Source: Miltoncostaea marina (GTDB taxonomy: Bacteria > Actinomycetota > Thermoleophilia > Miltoncostaeales > Miltoncostaeaceae). From it: a DNA stretch of 64,000 nt. The notes below the pieces were generated by a model. It worked only from the letters and a program-made list of their open reading frames with translations, had not been told where the DNA came from and searched no databases. The stretch spans positions 3,132,501 to 3,196,500 of the forward strand of contig NZ_CP064655.1 of NCBI RefSeq assembly GCF_018141525.1, read 5' to 3'. The translations under genes and the position numbers were made by a program. Below are positions 45,362 through 58,904 of the stretch, one piece after another (position 1 is the first letter of the stretch; the number at the start of each line of letters is the position of its first letter).

Positions 45362-46561
45362 TCAGGACGGGCGCGCGCGCTCGCGCGCCCGCAGCGGGCC
45401 GAGGGCCCACCAGCCGACGAGCGGGCACGCCGCAGCGAGCGCGAACGCGGCCGGCCACTCCACCAGGCCGACCGCCGCGCCGAAGGCCGGCGGGGCCATC
45501 GCCACCGCCACGAACAGGACGGTGTTCTGCAGGCCCAGCGCCGTGCCGACCCGGGCGGGGCCCGCCATCTCGGCGGCGGCCGCGAACGAGACGCCGTTGC
45601 CGGCCATCGTCAGCACGCCGGCCACCACGAGCGCGGCGACCGCGGGCCCGTCGGGCGCCGCCAGGAGCGCGGCCGCCGCCGCCAGGGTCACCCCGCCGGC
45701 GAGGGCCAGCGCGCGCAGGGGGCCGATGCGGCTGCCGGCGCGGTCCGACCACGCGCCGGCCACCACCCGGGCGACCGCCCCGCCCGCCTGCACGCCCGCC
45801 AGGGCGAGCGCGCTCGCGCCAGGCGACCAGCCGCGCTCCTCGTGCAGGTACAGCGCCGTGAACGACAGCAGCGACAGCTGGGCCAGCACGACGGCCGCCG
45901 TGCCCAGCGACAGGCGCCAGATGGCGGGGTCGCGCAGCGGCCCGGCGCCGGGACGCGGCGCGCCGGAGGCATCGGGCGCGGCGGGCGCGCGGCGCAGCCC
46001 GGCCACCGCGGCCAGCGCGCCGCCCAGGCAGGCGGCCGCCAGCGCCAGCAGCGCGGCCTCGAGGCCGCCGGCGTCGGCGGCGAGCGGCAGCAGCGCCGCG
46101 GCCGCCGCGCCGCCGAGCGGCGTCGACATGTGGCGCAGCCCCAGCGCGAGGCCCCGCTCGCCCGGGCCGAACCAGGCGACCACCGCGCGCCCGCTGGCGG
46201 CGTTCGCGCTCGAGCCGAGCGCGCCGGCCAGCACCAGGCAGGCGCCCAGCGCCCCGGCCGACCCGGCCTGCGAGCCCAGCGCGAGCGCCCCCGCGGCCCC
46301 GGTGAGGCCGACCCCGATCACCGCCCGCTCGCCCACCCGGTCCGCGAGCGCGCCCCAGCCGAGCAGCGTGGCGATGATGCCGACCGTGGACGCCGCGAGC
46401 AGGGTGCCGGTGCCCGCCAGCGACAGGCCCAGCTCGTCGCGGATGCGGGGCGCGACCGCGGGCAGGCCGAGCTGCACCGCCGAGATGCCGGCCTGCGCCG
46501 CCATGCCGGCGGCCAGGACCGCCCAGCGGTAGCGCCCGCCGGCCGCGGCCGCCGTCGTCAG
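45362..46561 (-). CDS. MFS transporter, apparent CTG start
   Basis: Major-facilitator protein of 399 aa with about 12 helices; GWGALADRVGERAVIG is the loop 2-3 signature and SDRAGSRIG its repeat in the second half. Substrate unknown; it resembles small-solute or drug transporters. No ATG, GTG or TTG precedes the first helix in frame, and the first ATG would cut that helix (VLAAGMAAQAG). CTG 46561 overlaps the peptidase stop as CTGA, right behind GGAGGG. Confidence 0.82.
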   Translation of the reverse strand: MTTAAAAGGRYRWAVLAAGMAAQAGISAVQLGLPAVAPRIRDELGLSLAGTGTLLAASTVGIIATLLGWGALADRVGERAVIGVGLTGAAGALALGSQAGSAGALGACLVLAGALGSSANAASGRAVVAWFGPGERGLALGLRHMSTPLGGAAAAALLPLAADAGGLEAALLALAAACLGGALAAVAGLRRAPAAPDASGAPRPGAGPLRDPAIWRLSLGTAAVVLAQLSLLSFTALYLHEERGWSPGASALALAGVQAGGAVARVVAGAWSDRAGSRIGPLRALALAGGVTLAAAAALLAAPDGPAVAALVVAGVLTMAGNGVSFAAAAEMAGPARVGTALGLQNTVLFVAVAMAPPAFGAAVGLVEWPAAFALAAACPLVGWWALGPLRARERARPS

Positions 46562-48402
46562 CCCTCCGCCCGGCCGCCCAGGTGGCGGGCGAGGAAGCGC
46601 TCGATCGCCCGGAACGCGTCCATCCGGTTCTCGGGCTTCACGAACCCGTGGCCCTCGTCGTCCTTCACGAGGTACTCCACCGCCACGCCGCGGGCGCGCA
46701 GGGCCTCGACGATCTGGTCCGACTCGGCCTTCGTCACCCGCGGGTCGTTGGCGCCCTGGATCACGAGCAGCGGCGCCGTGATGCGGTCGACCCGGTTGAG
46801 GGGCGAGCGGGCCTCGAGGTCGGCGAGCTGCTCGGGGTCGTCGGGGTCGCCGACGTAGCGGAACCAGGTGCTCGCCAGCAGCGGCCGCCAGTAGGGCGGG
46901 AACGAGCGCACCAGCGTGACGAGGCTCGAGGGGCCCACCATGCTCACGACCGCGGCGAACACGTCCGGCGTGAAGGTGGCGCCGACGAGCGCCGCGTAGC
47001 CGCCGTACGAGCCGCCGTAGATGCCGACGCGGCGCCGGTCGGCGATGCCCTCGCCGACCAGCCACTCCACGGCGTCGATCAGGTCGTCGTGCATCCTCCC
47101 GGCGAACTCGCGCTCGGCGGCGTGCATGAACCGCTTGCCGAAGCCCGTGGAGCCGCGGTAGTTGACCTGCAGCACGGCGTAGCCGCGGTTCGCGAGCATC
47201 TGGGCCTGCGGGTCGTAGCCCCAGGTGTCGCGCGCCCAGGGCCCGCCGTGCACGACGAGCACCGCCGGCAGGTCGCGCGGCTCCGCGCCGAGCGGCAGCG
47301 TGAGGTAGGAGCGCAGCGGCAGGCCGTCGCGCGAGGTGATGGTCACGGGGCGCATCGGCGCGAGCGTCTCCGGGTCGAGCCACGGCCGCGAGCGGTGCAG
47401 CAGGCGCGACGCGCCCGTCGCGCGGTCGTACAGGTAGGCGGCGCCGGGGTCGCGATCGTCGTCGAACGACACGACGAACATGGTCTCGTCGGCGTCCTGG
47501 CCGGTGATGTGCGGGTCGCCCGGGTGCAGGCGCCGGATCGCCTCCCAGTCGCGCGCGAAGCGCTCGTCGAAGGCGTGCAGCACCACCCGGTCGCGCACGT
47601 AGGCGGCGCCGAGCAGCTCGCCGGTGCGGTCGCTGACGAGCGGCGCGGCCAGGTCCACCTCGTCGTCGGCGTCGATCTCGCGCTCGGAGCCGTCGGCAGG
47701 GTCGAGCTCCACGAGCCGCAGCAGGTCGCTGCCGCGGGCGCTGGCCACCCACAGCCGGGCGCCGTCGGGGGTGAACGCGAAGGCGTGTCCGCCGTCCTCG
47801 TTGGCGTACTCGGCCACCACGCGCAGCTCGGCGTCCTCGTGGTCGCGCACCAGCAGCTGGTAGTCGCCGGCGGGCGTCTGCGCCCGGGCGGCGCGCAGCC
47901 GGCCCTCGCGGTCGGCGAGCCAGCCGATGATGTTCCCCGGGTTGCGGCCCACCAGCTCGAGGCGCCCGGTGGCGAGCGTGAGCCGGTACGCGTCGAAGAG
48001 CGTGCGGTCGCGCAGGTTGAGCGTGACCAGCACGTGCCGCGGCGTGGCCCGGGGCACGGCGACGAGGCCCGCGCGCACGCCGGGGAAGGGCGTCAGGTCG
48101 CGCGTCCGGCCGCCGTCGTCGACGTCGACGCAGAGCAGGTGGTGGTTCTCGTCGCCGCCCGTGTCCTGGAGGTGGATGATGCGGCGCGAGTCGCGCGTCC
48201 AGCCGTACGAGCGCACCCCGCGGTCGCGGTCGTCGGTCACCGGGACCGCCTCGCCGCCGGCCACGTCGGACACCCACACGTTGAGGACGCCGTCGCGCGG
48301 GGCGAGCCACGAGATGCGGCGCCCGTCGGGCGAGAGCCGGGCGAGGGCGCGCTCCGGGTTGTCGAAGAAGTGGCGGAGCGGGATGAGCGGCGGCGACGGC
48401 AT
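46558..48402 (-). CDS. S9-family prolyl oligopeptidase/acylaminoacyl peptidase
   Basis: Cytosolic serine peptidase of 614 aa without signal peptide. An N-terminal beta-propeller (repeats such as ARLSPDGRRISWLAPRDG and FTPDGARLWVASARG) leads to an alpha/beta-hydrolase domain: catalytic Ser in GGSYGG, Asp in GANDPRV and His in DEGHGF. It probably trims short peptides. ATG 48402 is taken; the kinase gene is divergent across ~60 bp. Its stop overlaps the MFS start. Confidence 0.9.
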   Translation of the reverse strand: MPSPPLIPLRHFFDNPERALARLSPDGRRISWLAPRDGVLNVWVSDVAGGEAVPVTDDRDRGVRSYGWTRDSRRIIHLQDTGGDENHHLLCVDVDDGGRTRDLTPFPGVRAGLVAVPRATPRHVLVTLNLRDRTLFDAYRLTLATGRLELVGRNPGNIIGWLADREGRLRAARAQTPAGDYQLLVRDHEDAELRVVAEYANEDGGHAFAFTPDGARLWVASARGSDLLRLVELDPADGSEREIDADDEVDLAAPLVSDRTGELLGAAYVRDRVVLHAFDERFARDWEAIRRLHPGDPHITGQDADETMFVVSFDDDRDPGAAYLYDRATGASRLLHRSRPWLDPETLAPMRPVTITSRDGLPLRSYLTLPLGAEPRDLPAVLVVHGGPWARDTWGYDPQAQMLANRGYAVLQVNYRGSTGFGKRFMHAAEREFAGRMHDDLIDAVEWLVGEGIADRRRVGIYGGSYGGYAALVGATFTPDVFAAVVSMVGPSSLVTLVRSFPPYWRPLLASTWFRYVGDPDDPEQLADLEARSPLNRVDRITAPLLVIQGANDPRVTKAESDQIVEALRARGVAVEYLVKDDEGHGFVKPENRMDAFRAIERFLARHLGGRAEG

Positions 48403-48450
48403 CCGGGCATGGTCGCACGTGGGGCGGGCGGCCGGCCGGGCGCCCGCTGG

Positions 48451-48456
48451 TACGCT
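48451..48456 (+). promoter_or_regulatory. -10 box of the kinase gene, leaderless type
   Basis: TACGCT, 6 nt before GTG 48463. Confidence 0.5.
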
Positions 48457-48462
48457 CGGCCC

Positions 48463-50031
<1,569 letters not shown>

Positions 50032-50074
50032 CGGGCGTCGGGGGGGCCCCGGTGAAACCGCTTGACGGCTTCTC

Positions 50075-50080
50075 TATCAT
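50075..50080 (+). promoter_or_regulatory. Candidate -10 box of the fab operon
   Basis: TATCAT; a TTGACG at 50062-50067 is too close to be its -35. A start near 50087 would give a ~50-nt leader before the small reading frame at 50139. Confidence 0.35.
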
Positions 50081-50138
50081 CTGTGGTCTCACGGGTGTGA
50101 GGGCCCGTCCCCGAACGTCGTTGCACGAGGAGCCCGGC

Positions 50139-50186
50139 ATGAGGTCCACCGCACTTCACCGGCGCGGCGCGGAGTCCCCCCGCTGA
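50139..50186 (+). CDS. Possible 15-residue leader peptide of fabD
   Basis: Reads MRSTALHRRGAESPR then TGA. A GAGGAG ribosome site ends 6 nt before its ATG. Its stop (50184-50186) overlaps the presumed fabD start CTG (50183) as CTGA. No run of one amino acid suggests classical attenuation. More likely it delivers ribosomes to a poor start codon. Confidence 0.4.
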   Translation: MRSTALHRRGAESPR

Positions 50187-51103
50187 TCGCGCTCCTCTTC
50201 CCCGGCCAGGGGTCCCAGCAGGTCGGGATGGGCCAGGCGCTCGCCGCCGCGTACCCGGTCGCCCGCCGCACCTTCGAGGAGGCGAACGACGTCCTCGGAT
50301 ACGACCTGGCGCGGCTCTGCTTCGAGGGGCCCCACGAGCAGCTGATGTCGACCGAGCACTGCCAGCCGGCGGTGCTCACGAACTCGGTCGCCGCGTGGCG
50401 GGTCGCTCGCGAGCACGGCATCGAGGGCCACCTGACGATGGGCCACTCGCTCGGCGAGTACGGCGCCCTCGTGGCCTGCGGCAGCCTCTCGTTCGAGTCG
50501 GCCCTGCGCCTGGTGCAGGCGCGCGTCGCCTCCACCAGCGACGTGGTCGCGCAGCGCCCGGGGTCCATGGCCGCGCTGCTCGGCGCGAGCGACGAGGACA
50601 TCGAGGCGCTCTGCCTCGAGGCCGGCGACGTCTGGCCGGCGAACTACAACTGCCCGGGGCAGATCGTGGCGTCGGGCCTCTCGCGCGGCGTCGAGCGCCT
50701 CATCGACCTCGCGCACGCCCGCGGCATCAAGGCCCGCCTGCTCGACGTCGACGGCGCCTTCCACTCGACGGTCATGGCGCCCGCGGCCGAGCGGCTGCGC
50801 GAGGCGCTGGCCGGCGTCAAGCTCAATACGCCGTCGCTGCCCTTCCTGTCGGCGACCTCGGCCGCCGTGGAGCGGGGGGAGCGCCTGAAGGTGATCCTCG
50901 CCCAGCAGCTGACGGCGCCGGTGCGCTTCACCCAGTCGGTGCGCACCGCGCTCGACCTGGGCGTCGACCGCTTCGTGGAGTTCGGCAACCGCCGCGTGCT
51001 GGTCGGCCTCGTGCGCCGCATCCGACCGGGCGTCGAGGCGGTTAACCTCGGCGACCCGAGCGACCTGCCGGCGCTCCTGGAGCTCGCGGGGCGGCCCTCG
51101 TAG
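50183..51103 (+). CDS. fabD: Malonyl-CoA:ACP transacylase, apparent CTG start
   Basis: Loads malonyl onto ACP for fatty-acid synthesis. 306 aa. The essential N-terminal motif LLFPGQGSQ lies only 3-4 residues after CTG 50183, and the next start codon (ATG 50228) would delete it. Catalytic Ser in GHSLGEYGAL, His in AFHSTVMAP, NYNCPGQIVASG and FVEFGNRRVL are intact. Upstream the frame has no ATG, GTG or TTG. It leads a four-gene fab operon. Confidence 0.93.
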   Translation: MIALLFPGQGSQQVGMGQALAAAYPVARRTFEEANDVLGYDLARLCFEGPHEQLMSTEHCQPAVLTNSVAAWRVAREHGIEGHLTMGHSLGEYGALVACGSLSFESALRLVQARVASTSDVVAQRPGSMAALLGASDEDIEALCLEAGDVWPANYNCPGQIVASGLSRGVERLIDLAHARGIKARLLDVDGAFHSTVMAPAAERLREALAGVKLNTPSLPFLSATSAAVERGERLKVILAQQLTAPVRFTQSVRTALDLGVDRFVEFGNRRVLVGLVRRIRPGVEAVNLGDPSDLPALLELAGRPS

Positions 51104-51105
51104 GG

Positions 51106-51837
51106 GTGCCCGTCGCGCTCGTCACCGGAGCGAGCAAGGGGATCGGTGCGGCATGTGCGGTGGCCCTCGCGCGCGGGGGCTGGGACGTCGCGCTGACCTA
51201 CGCCGCCGACCGCGCCGGCGCCGAGGCGACCGCCGCCGAGGTGGCGCGCGCGGGCGCGCGGGCGCACGTGCAGCGCAGCGAGGCCCGCGACCCGGCCGCA
51301 GCGCCCGCGACCGTGGCCGCCGCCGAGGAGGCGCTCGGGCCGCTCGACGCGCTCGTGGCCAACGCCGGCGTCACCCGCGACGGCCCGGCGGTGCGCATGG
51401 ACGGCGAGGCCTGGCGCGCGACGATCGACGTCAACCTGACCGGCACGATGGCCGCCGTGCACGCGGCGCTCGAGGGCATGCTGCGCCGGCGCTCCGGCGC
51501 GATCGTGGCGATCTCGTCGGTGGTGGGCGTGCAGGGCAACGCGGGCCAGGCGAACTACGCGGCGTCGAAGGCGGGCATCATCGGCCTGGTGCGCTCGCTC
51601 GCCCGCAGCGCCGGCCCCTCGGGGGTGCGGGTCAACGCGGTGGCGCCCGGCTACATCACCACCCGGCTCACCGACGTGCTCACCGACGAGCAGCGGGGCC
51701 GGCTGCTGGCGGGCAGCGCGCTGCCCCGGCTGGGCACGCCGGAGGACGTGGCGGGGCCGGTCGCCTTCCTCCTCTCGCCGGCGGCGGGGTACATCACCGG
51801 TTCGGTACTGGCAGTCGACGGGGGCTTGCGGATATGA
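51106..51837 (+). CDS. fabG: 3-oxoacyl-ACP reductase
   Basis: NADPH-dependent reduction of beta-ketoacyl-ACP. SDR of 243 aa: TGASKGIG nucleotide motif, ANAG, catalytic Ser (ISSVVG) and YAASKAG Tyr-Lys, plus the C-terminal ITGSVLAVDGGL. GTG 51106 follows the fabD stop by 2 nt; its stop overlaps the next ATG. Confidence 0.94.
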   Translation: MPVALVTGASKGIGAACAVALARGGWDVALTYAADRAGAEATAAEVARAGARAHVQRSEARDPAAAPATVAAAEEALGPLDALVANAGVTRDGPAVRMDGEAWRATIDVNLTGTMAAVHAALEGMLRRRSGAIVAISSVVGVQGNAGQANYAASKAGIIGLVRSLARSAGPSGVRVNAVAPGYITTRLTDVLTDEQRGRLLAGSALPRLGTPEDVAGPVAFLLSPAAGYITGSVLAVDGGLRI

Positions 51838-53087
51838 GGGACGAACGGCGTGTGGTCGTGACGGGCGTGGGGGCCGTCTCGCCCCTCGGCGCCGACGGGC
51901 GCGCGACGTGGGAGGCCGCCCTGGCGGGGCGCTCGGGCGCGGGGCCGATCACGCGCTTCGACGCCTCGCGGCACGGCTGCCGGATCGCCTGCGAGGTGCA
52001 CGGCTTCGACGGCGAGGCCGAGCTCGGCCGGCGCGCGGCGCGGCGGATGGACCGCGCCAGCCAGTTCGCCGTGGTGGCGTCGCGGATGGCGCTCGAGGAC
52101 GCCGGCCTGGCGATCGAGGACGACGAGGACCGCGACCGCGCCGGGGTGGTGATGTCGACCGGTAACGGCGCCAGCGAGACGTTCGAGGACTTCCACCTCG
52201 ACCTCATGGAGCGCGGCGCCGAGCGCGCCTCGCCGCTCATGGTCCCGATGGCGATCGTCAACATGTCCGCCGGACACGTGGCGATGCAGCTCGGCCTGCG
52301 CGGCCCGGCCTCGTGCGTCGTCACCGCCTGCGCGTCGGGCAACCACGGCATCGGCGACGCGGCCGCGATCATCCGCCGCGGCGCCGCCGACGTGATGGTG
52401 GCCGGCGGGACCGAGGCCGGCATCACGCCCTTCTGCATGGCGGGCCTCGACGCGACCCGCGCGCTGTCGCGGCGCAACGACGACCCCGAGCACGCCAGCC
52501 GGCCCTTCGACCTGGGCCGCGACGGCTTCGTGGCCGCCGAGGGCGCGGGCGTGCTGGTGCTCGAGAGCCTGGAGCACGCGCTGGCGCGCGGCGCCGACGT
52601 CATCTGCGAGCTGCGCGGCTACGGCGCCAGCAGCGACGCCTACCACCTCACCGACCCCGACCCGAGCGGCCGCTGGCAGATCGCGGCCATGCGCGGCGCG
52701 CTCGAGCGGGGCGGCATCGACCCCTCGGAGGTCGACTACGTGAACGCCCACGGCACCTCCACGCCCGCCGGCGACGCCGTCGAGATCGGGGCGATCAGGC
52801 AGCTCCTCGGCGACCGCGCGGGCGAGGTGATGGTGAGCTCCACGAAGTCGATGCACGGCCACGGCATGGGCGCGGCCGGCGGCTTCGAGGCCGTGCTCAC
52901 GGCGCTCGCGGTGCGGGAGGGCCGGGTGCCGCCCACGATCAACGTCGAGGACCTCGACCCGGCATGCGAGGGCGTCGACCACGTGCTCGGCGAGGCCCGC
53001 GAGGCGCCCGTCCGGGTGGCGCTCTCCAACTCGTTCGGCTTCGGCGGCCACAACGCCGTGCTCGCCTTCTCGAGGTACGAGGCGTGA
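51834..53087 (+). CDS. fabF: Beta-ketoacyl-ACP synthase II, copy 1
   Basis: Condensing enzyme of chain elongation, 417 aa. Catalytic Cys in VTACASGNHG, first His in NAHGTSTPAGD, Lys in SSTKSMHGHGMGA and second His in FGFGGHNAV: a full Cys-His-His set. It overlaps fabG (ATGA) and the second synthase (GTGA). About half identical by eye to copy 2. Confidence 0.93.
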   Translation: MRDERRVVVTGVGAVSPLGADGRATWEAALAGRSGAGPITRFDASRHGCRIACEVHGFDGEAELGRRAARRMDRASQFAVVASRMALEDAGLAIEDDEDRDRAGVVMSTGNGASETFEDFHLDLMERGAERASPLMVPMAIVNMSAGHVAMQLGLRGPASCVVTACASGNHGIGDAAAIIRRGAADVMVAGGTEAGITPFCMAGLDATRALSRRNDDPEHASRPFDLGRDGFVAAEGAGVLVLESLEHALARGADVICELRGYGASSDAYHLTDPDPSGRWQIAAMRGALERGGIDPSEVDYVNAHGTSTPAGDAVEIGAIRQLLGDRAGEVMVSSTKSMHGHGMGAAGGFEAVLTALAVREGRVPPTINVEDLDPACEGVDHVLGEAREAPVRVALSNSFGFGGHNAVLAFSRYEA

Positions 53088-54361
53088 GCCGCGACGCGGA
53101 CGGGCGCGTGCGCGTCGTCATGACCGGCATCGGCGTGGTCTGCCCGCTGGGCATCGGCCGCGAGGAGATGTGGCGCTCCGTCGTGGAGGGGCGCTCGGGC
53201 GCCGGCATGATCACCCGCTTCGACGCCTCCGACCTGCCGGTGCGCATCGCCTGCGAGGCCCACGGCTTCGAGCCGGCCGACTTCATGGACCGGCGCGCCG
53301 CGCGGCGCATGGACCGCTACGCCCAGCTGTCGGTGGCGGCGGCGCACCTGGCCGTGTCGGACGCCGGCCTGGCGATCGACCGCGACGGCGAGGGCATCGG
53401 CGCGATCATCGGCAACGGCGGCTCGGGGACGGTGTCGCGCGAGGAGCAGCACCGCGTGATGGTGGAGCGCGGCCCCGACCGGGTCTCCCCGTTCGCGATC
53501 CCCCTGAGCGTGGCCAACATGGGCGCCGGCCAGGTGTCCATCGAGCTCGGGCTGCGCGGGCCGGTGACGGCGGTCTGCACGGCGTGCGCCGCGGGCACCG
53601 ACTCGATCGGCACCGCCGCCGAGATCATCCGCCGCGGCGACGCCCGGGCGATGCTCGCCGGGGGCGGCGACACGCTCATCTCGCCCTACTTCGTCGCCGG
53701 CTTCGACGCGATGCGGGTGCTCTCGCGCCGCAACGACGACCCGGCCGGCGCCGCGCGGCCGTTCGACCGGGACCGCGACGGCTTCCTGGTGGGCGAGGCC
53801 GGCGCAGTGGTGGTGCTCGAGCCGCTCGAGGACGCGCTGGCCCGCGGGGCCACGATCCTGTGCGAGGTGGCCGGATACGGCGCGAGCGCCGACGCGCACC
53901 ACATCACCGACCCCGACCCGAGCGGCCGCGCGCAGGCGCGCGCCGTGCGCGCCGCCCTGGCCGACGCCGGCCTGGAGCCCGCGGAGGTCGACCACGTCAA
54001 CGCGCACGGCGGCGCCAGCAAGCCCGGCGACCCGACGGAGATCCGGATGCTGCGCGACGCGCTGGGCGAGGACATCGCGTCGCGGGTCGCGGTGAGCGCC
54101 ACAAAGTCGATGCACGGCCACTGCATGGGCGCCACGGGCGCGCTCGAGGCGGCCATCACGGCGCTCGCCCTGCGCGAGGGGGTGCTGCCGCCGACGATCA
54201 ACCTGCAGCACGTCGACCCGGCCTGCGAGGGCGTCGACCACGTGGCCAACGTGGCCCGGCCCGCCGACCTGCGCGTGGCGCTCTCGGCGTCGTACGGGCT
54301 CGGCGGCCACAACGCCGTGCTGGCGCTGACCCGGTTCGACGGCGACGGGGGCGGCCGGTGA
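53084..54361 (+). CDS. fabF: Beta-ketoacyl-ACP synthase II, copy 2
   Basis: Second condensing enzyme, 425 aa, adjoining copy 1. Cys in CTACAAGTDS, His in NAHGGASKPGD, SATKSMHGHCMGA and YGLGGHNAV are all present, so it is not a chain-length-factor-like inactive partner. Differences around the first His (GGAS for GTST) may affect acyl specificity. Tandem duplication suggests two chain-length or branched/unbranched preferences, or a heterodimer. Confidence 0.92.
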   Translation: MSRDADGRVRVVMTGIGVVCPLGIGREEMWRSVVEGRSGAGMITRFDASDLPVRIACEAHGFEPADFMDRRAARRMDRYAQLSVAAAHLAVSDAGLAIDRDGEGIGAIIGNGGSGTVSREEQHRVMVERGPDRVSPFAIPLSVANMGAGQVSIELGLRGPVTAVCTACAAGTDSIGTAAEIIRRGDARAMLAGGGDTLISPYFVAGFDAMRVLSRRNDDPAGAARPFDRDRDGFLVGEAGAVVVLEPLEDALARGATILCEVAGYGASADAHHITDPDPSGRAQARAVRAALADAGLEPAEVDHVNAHGGASKPGDPTEIRMLRDALGEDIASRVAVSATKSMHGHCMGATGALEAAITALALREGVLPPTINLQHVDPACEGVDHVANVARPADLRVALSASYGLGGHNAVLALTRFDGDGGGR

Positions 54362-54558
54362 GCTGGATCCGCCGCCTGTCGCCCCGCGCCGAGAAGACGA
54401 TCCGCCTGGTGGTGGCGAGCGCGCTCGCGGGCGCGCTCGGCATCACCGCGGTGGCGATCGAGAGCGAGCCGCTCGCCTACGCGGCGATCGGCGTCGTGCT
54501 CGCGGGCATCCTCGCGGGCCCGCTCGTGGCGCGGGTGCTGTTCCCCCGCGACGGCTGA
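54358..54558 (+). CDS. Small two-helix membrane protein
   Basis: 66 aa, unrecognised. A basic N-terminus (SWIRRLSPRAEK) and two hydrophobic segments (LVVASALAGALGITAVAI; YAAIGVVLAGILAGPLVARVL). GTG 54358 overlaps the second fabF by 4 nt, so it is the last gene of the fab run. A role at the membrane next to fatty-acid synthesis is possible but unproven. Confidence 0.6.
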   Translation: MSWIRRLSPRAEKTIRLVVASALAGALGITAVAIESEPLAYAAIGVVLAGILAGPLVARVLFPRDG

Positions 54559-54574
54559 CCCGGGCCGGCTGGAC

Positions 54575-54580
54575 TAGGCT
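54575..54580 (+). promoter_or_regulatory. -10 box of metH, leaderless type
   Basis: TAGGCT, 6 nt before the metH ATG at 54587; same box and spacing as purM. No cobalamin riboswitch fits in the 28 nt upstream of the gene. Confidence 0.6.
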
Positions 54581-54586
54581 GACCCG

Positions 54587-58306
<3,720 letters not shown>

Positions 58307-58372
58307 CCGCCGGCCCGGCCGGGGAGCACCCCGGGGGACGGCCGGCGCCGCGCCCGCGCGCCCGGCGGGCGC

Positions 58373-58870
58373 CTAGTCGAGGTCGAACTGCTCCTTGGCC
58401 AGGTAGAGGCGCGCTTGGCGGGCGCCCTCGACCAGCACCGCGAGCTTGGCCTCGACCACGTCCTCGGGCAGGGCGTCGAGGCCGGGCGTGGCCGCCACCC
58501 ACAGCGCCGAGGGGGTGCCCTCGCGCGCCGCGTCGAGCGTGCGCCGGGCGACGTCCATGACCTCCTCGACCTCCGCCGAGGCGCCGTCGACGGCCTCGAT
58601 GGCCGCGTCGGCGGCCCCCAGGACGTAGCAGCCCTCCGGCGCCTCGCCGGCGGTCTCGAGGATCAGGCCGGGCGGCGGGTCGCCGAGCTCGGCCGCGTCG
58701 ACGGCCCGCGCCTTCAGCGCGGCGTGCGGCGCCGCGGCGCGGGCGGCGGCGACGGTCTCGGCGGTGTCCTCCTCGGCGCCGCTCGCCACCACGTCCACGC
58801 CGATGCGGGCCAGCCGTGCGGCCCAGCCGGGCGGCCCGGGCAGCGCGCCGAGCACGATCGTCGGCAGCAC
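58373..58870 (-). CDS. Hypothetical protein, possible methionine-synthase/UROD-like fragment
   Basis: 165 aa, alternating beta-alpha pattern. The C-terminal part, SALWVAATPGLDALPEDVVE followed by AKLAVLVEGAR, recalls the last strand-helix of MetE/UROD-type barrels, but the zinc-binding His-Cys set of MetE is absent and the length is under half. It may be a stand-alone minibarrel or a remnant. GTG 58870 is taken; coding character extends ~8 codons further upstream without a clear start. It follows the VOC gene by ~35 nt. Confidence 0.5.
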   Translation of the reverse strand: MLPTIVLGALPGPPGWAARLARIGVDVVASGAEEDTAETVAAARAAAPHAALKARAVDAAELGDPPPGLILETAGEAPEGCYVLGAADAAIEAVDGASAEVEEVMDVARRTLDAAREGTPSALWVAATPGLDALPEDVVEAKLAVLVEGARQARLYLAKEQFDLD

Positions 58871-58904
58871 CGGCAGCTGGACGCCCAGGGCGGCGAGCCG
58901 GTCC

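Noticed and set aside
53084-54361. Chain-length factor of a type II polyketide synthase
   Set aside because: The second synthase keeps the catalytic Cys and both His residues, and no ACP, cyclase or aromatase genes accompany it.
54559-54586. Cobalamin riboswitch upstream of metH
   Set aside because: Only 28 nt separate the gene from its neighbour and a -10 box lies 6 nt before the ATG, leaving no room.
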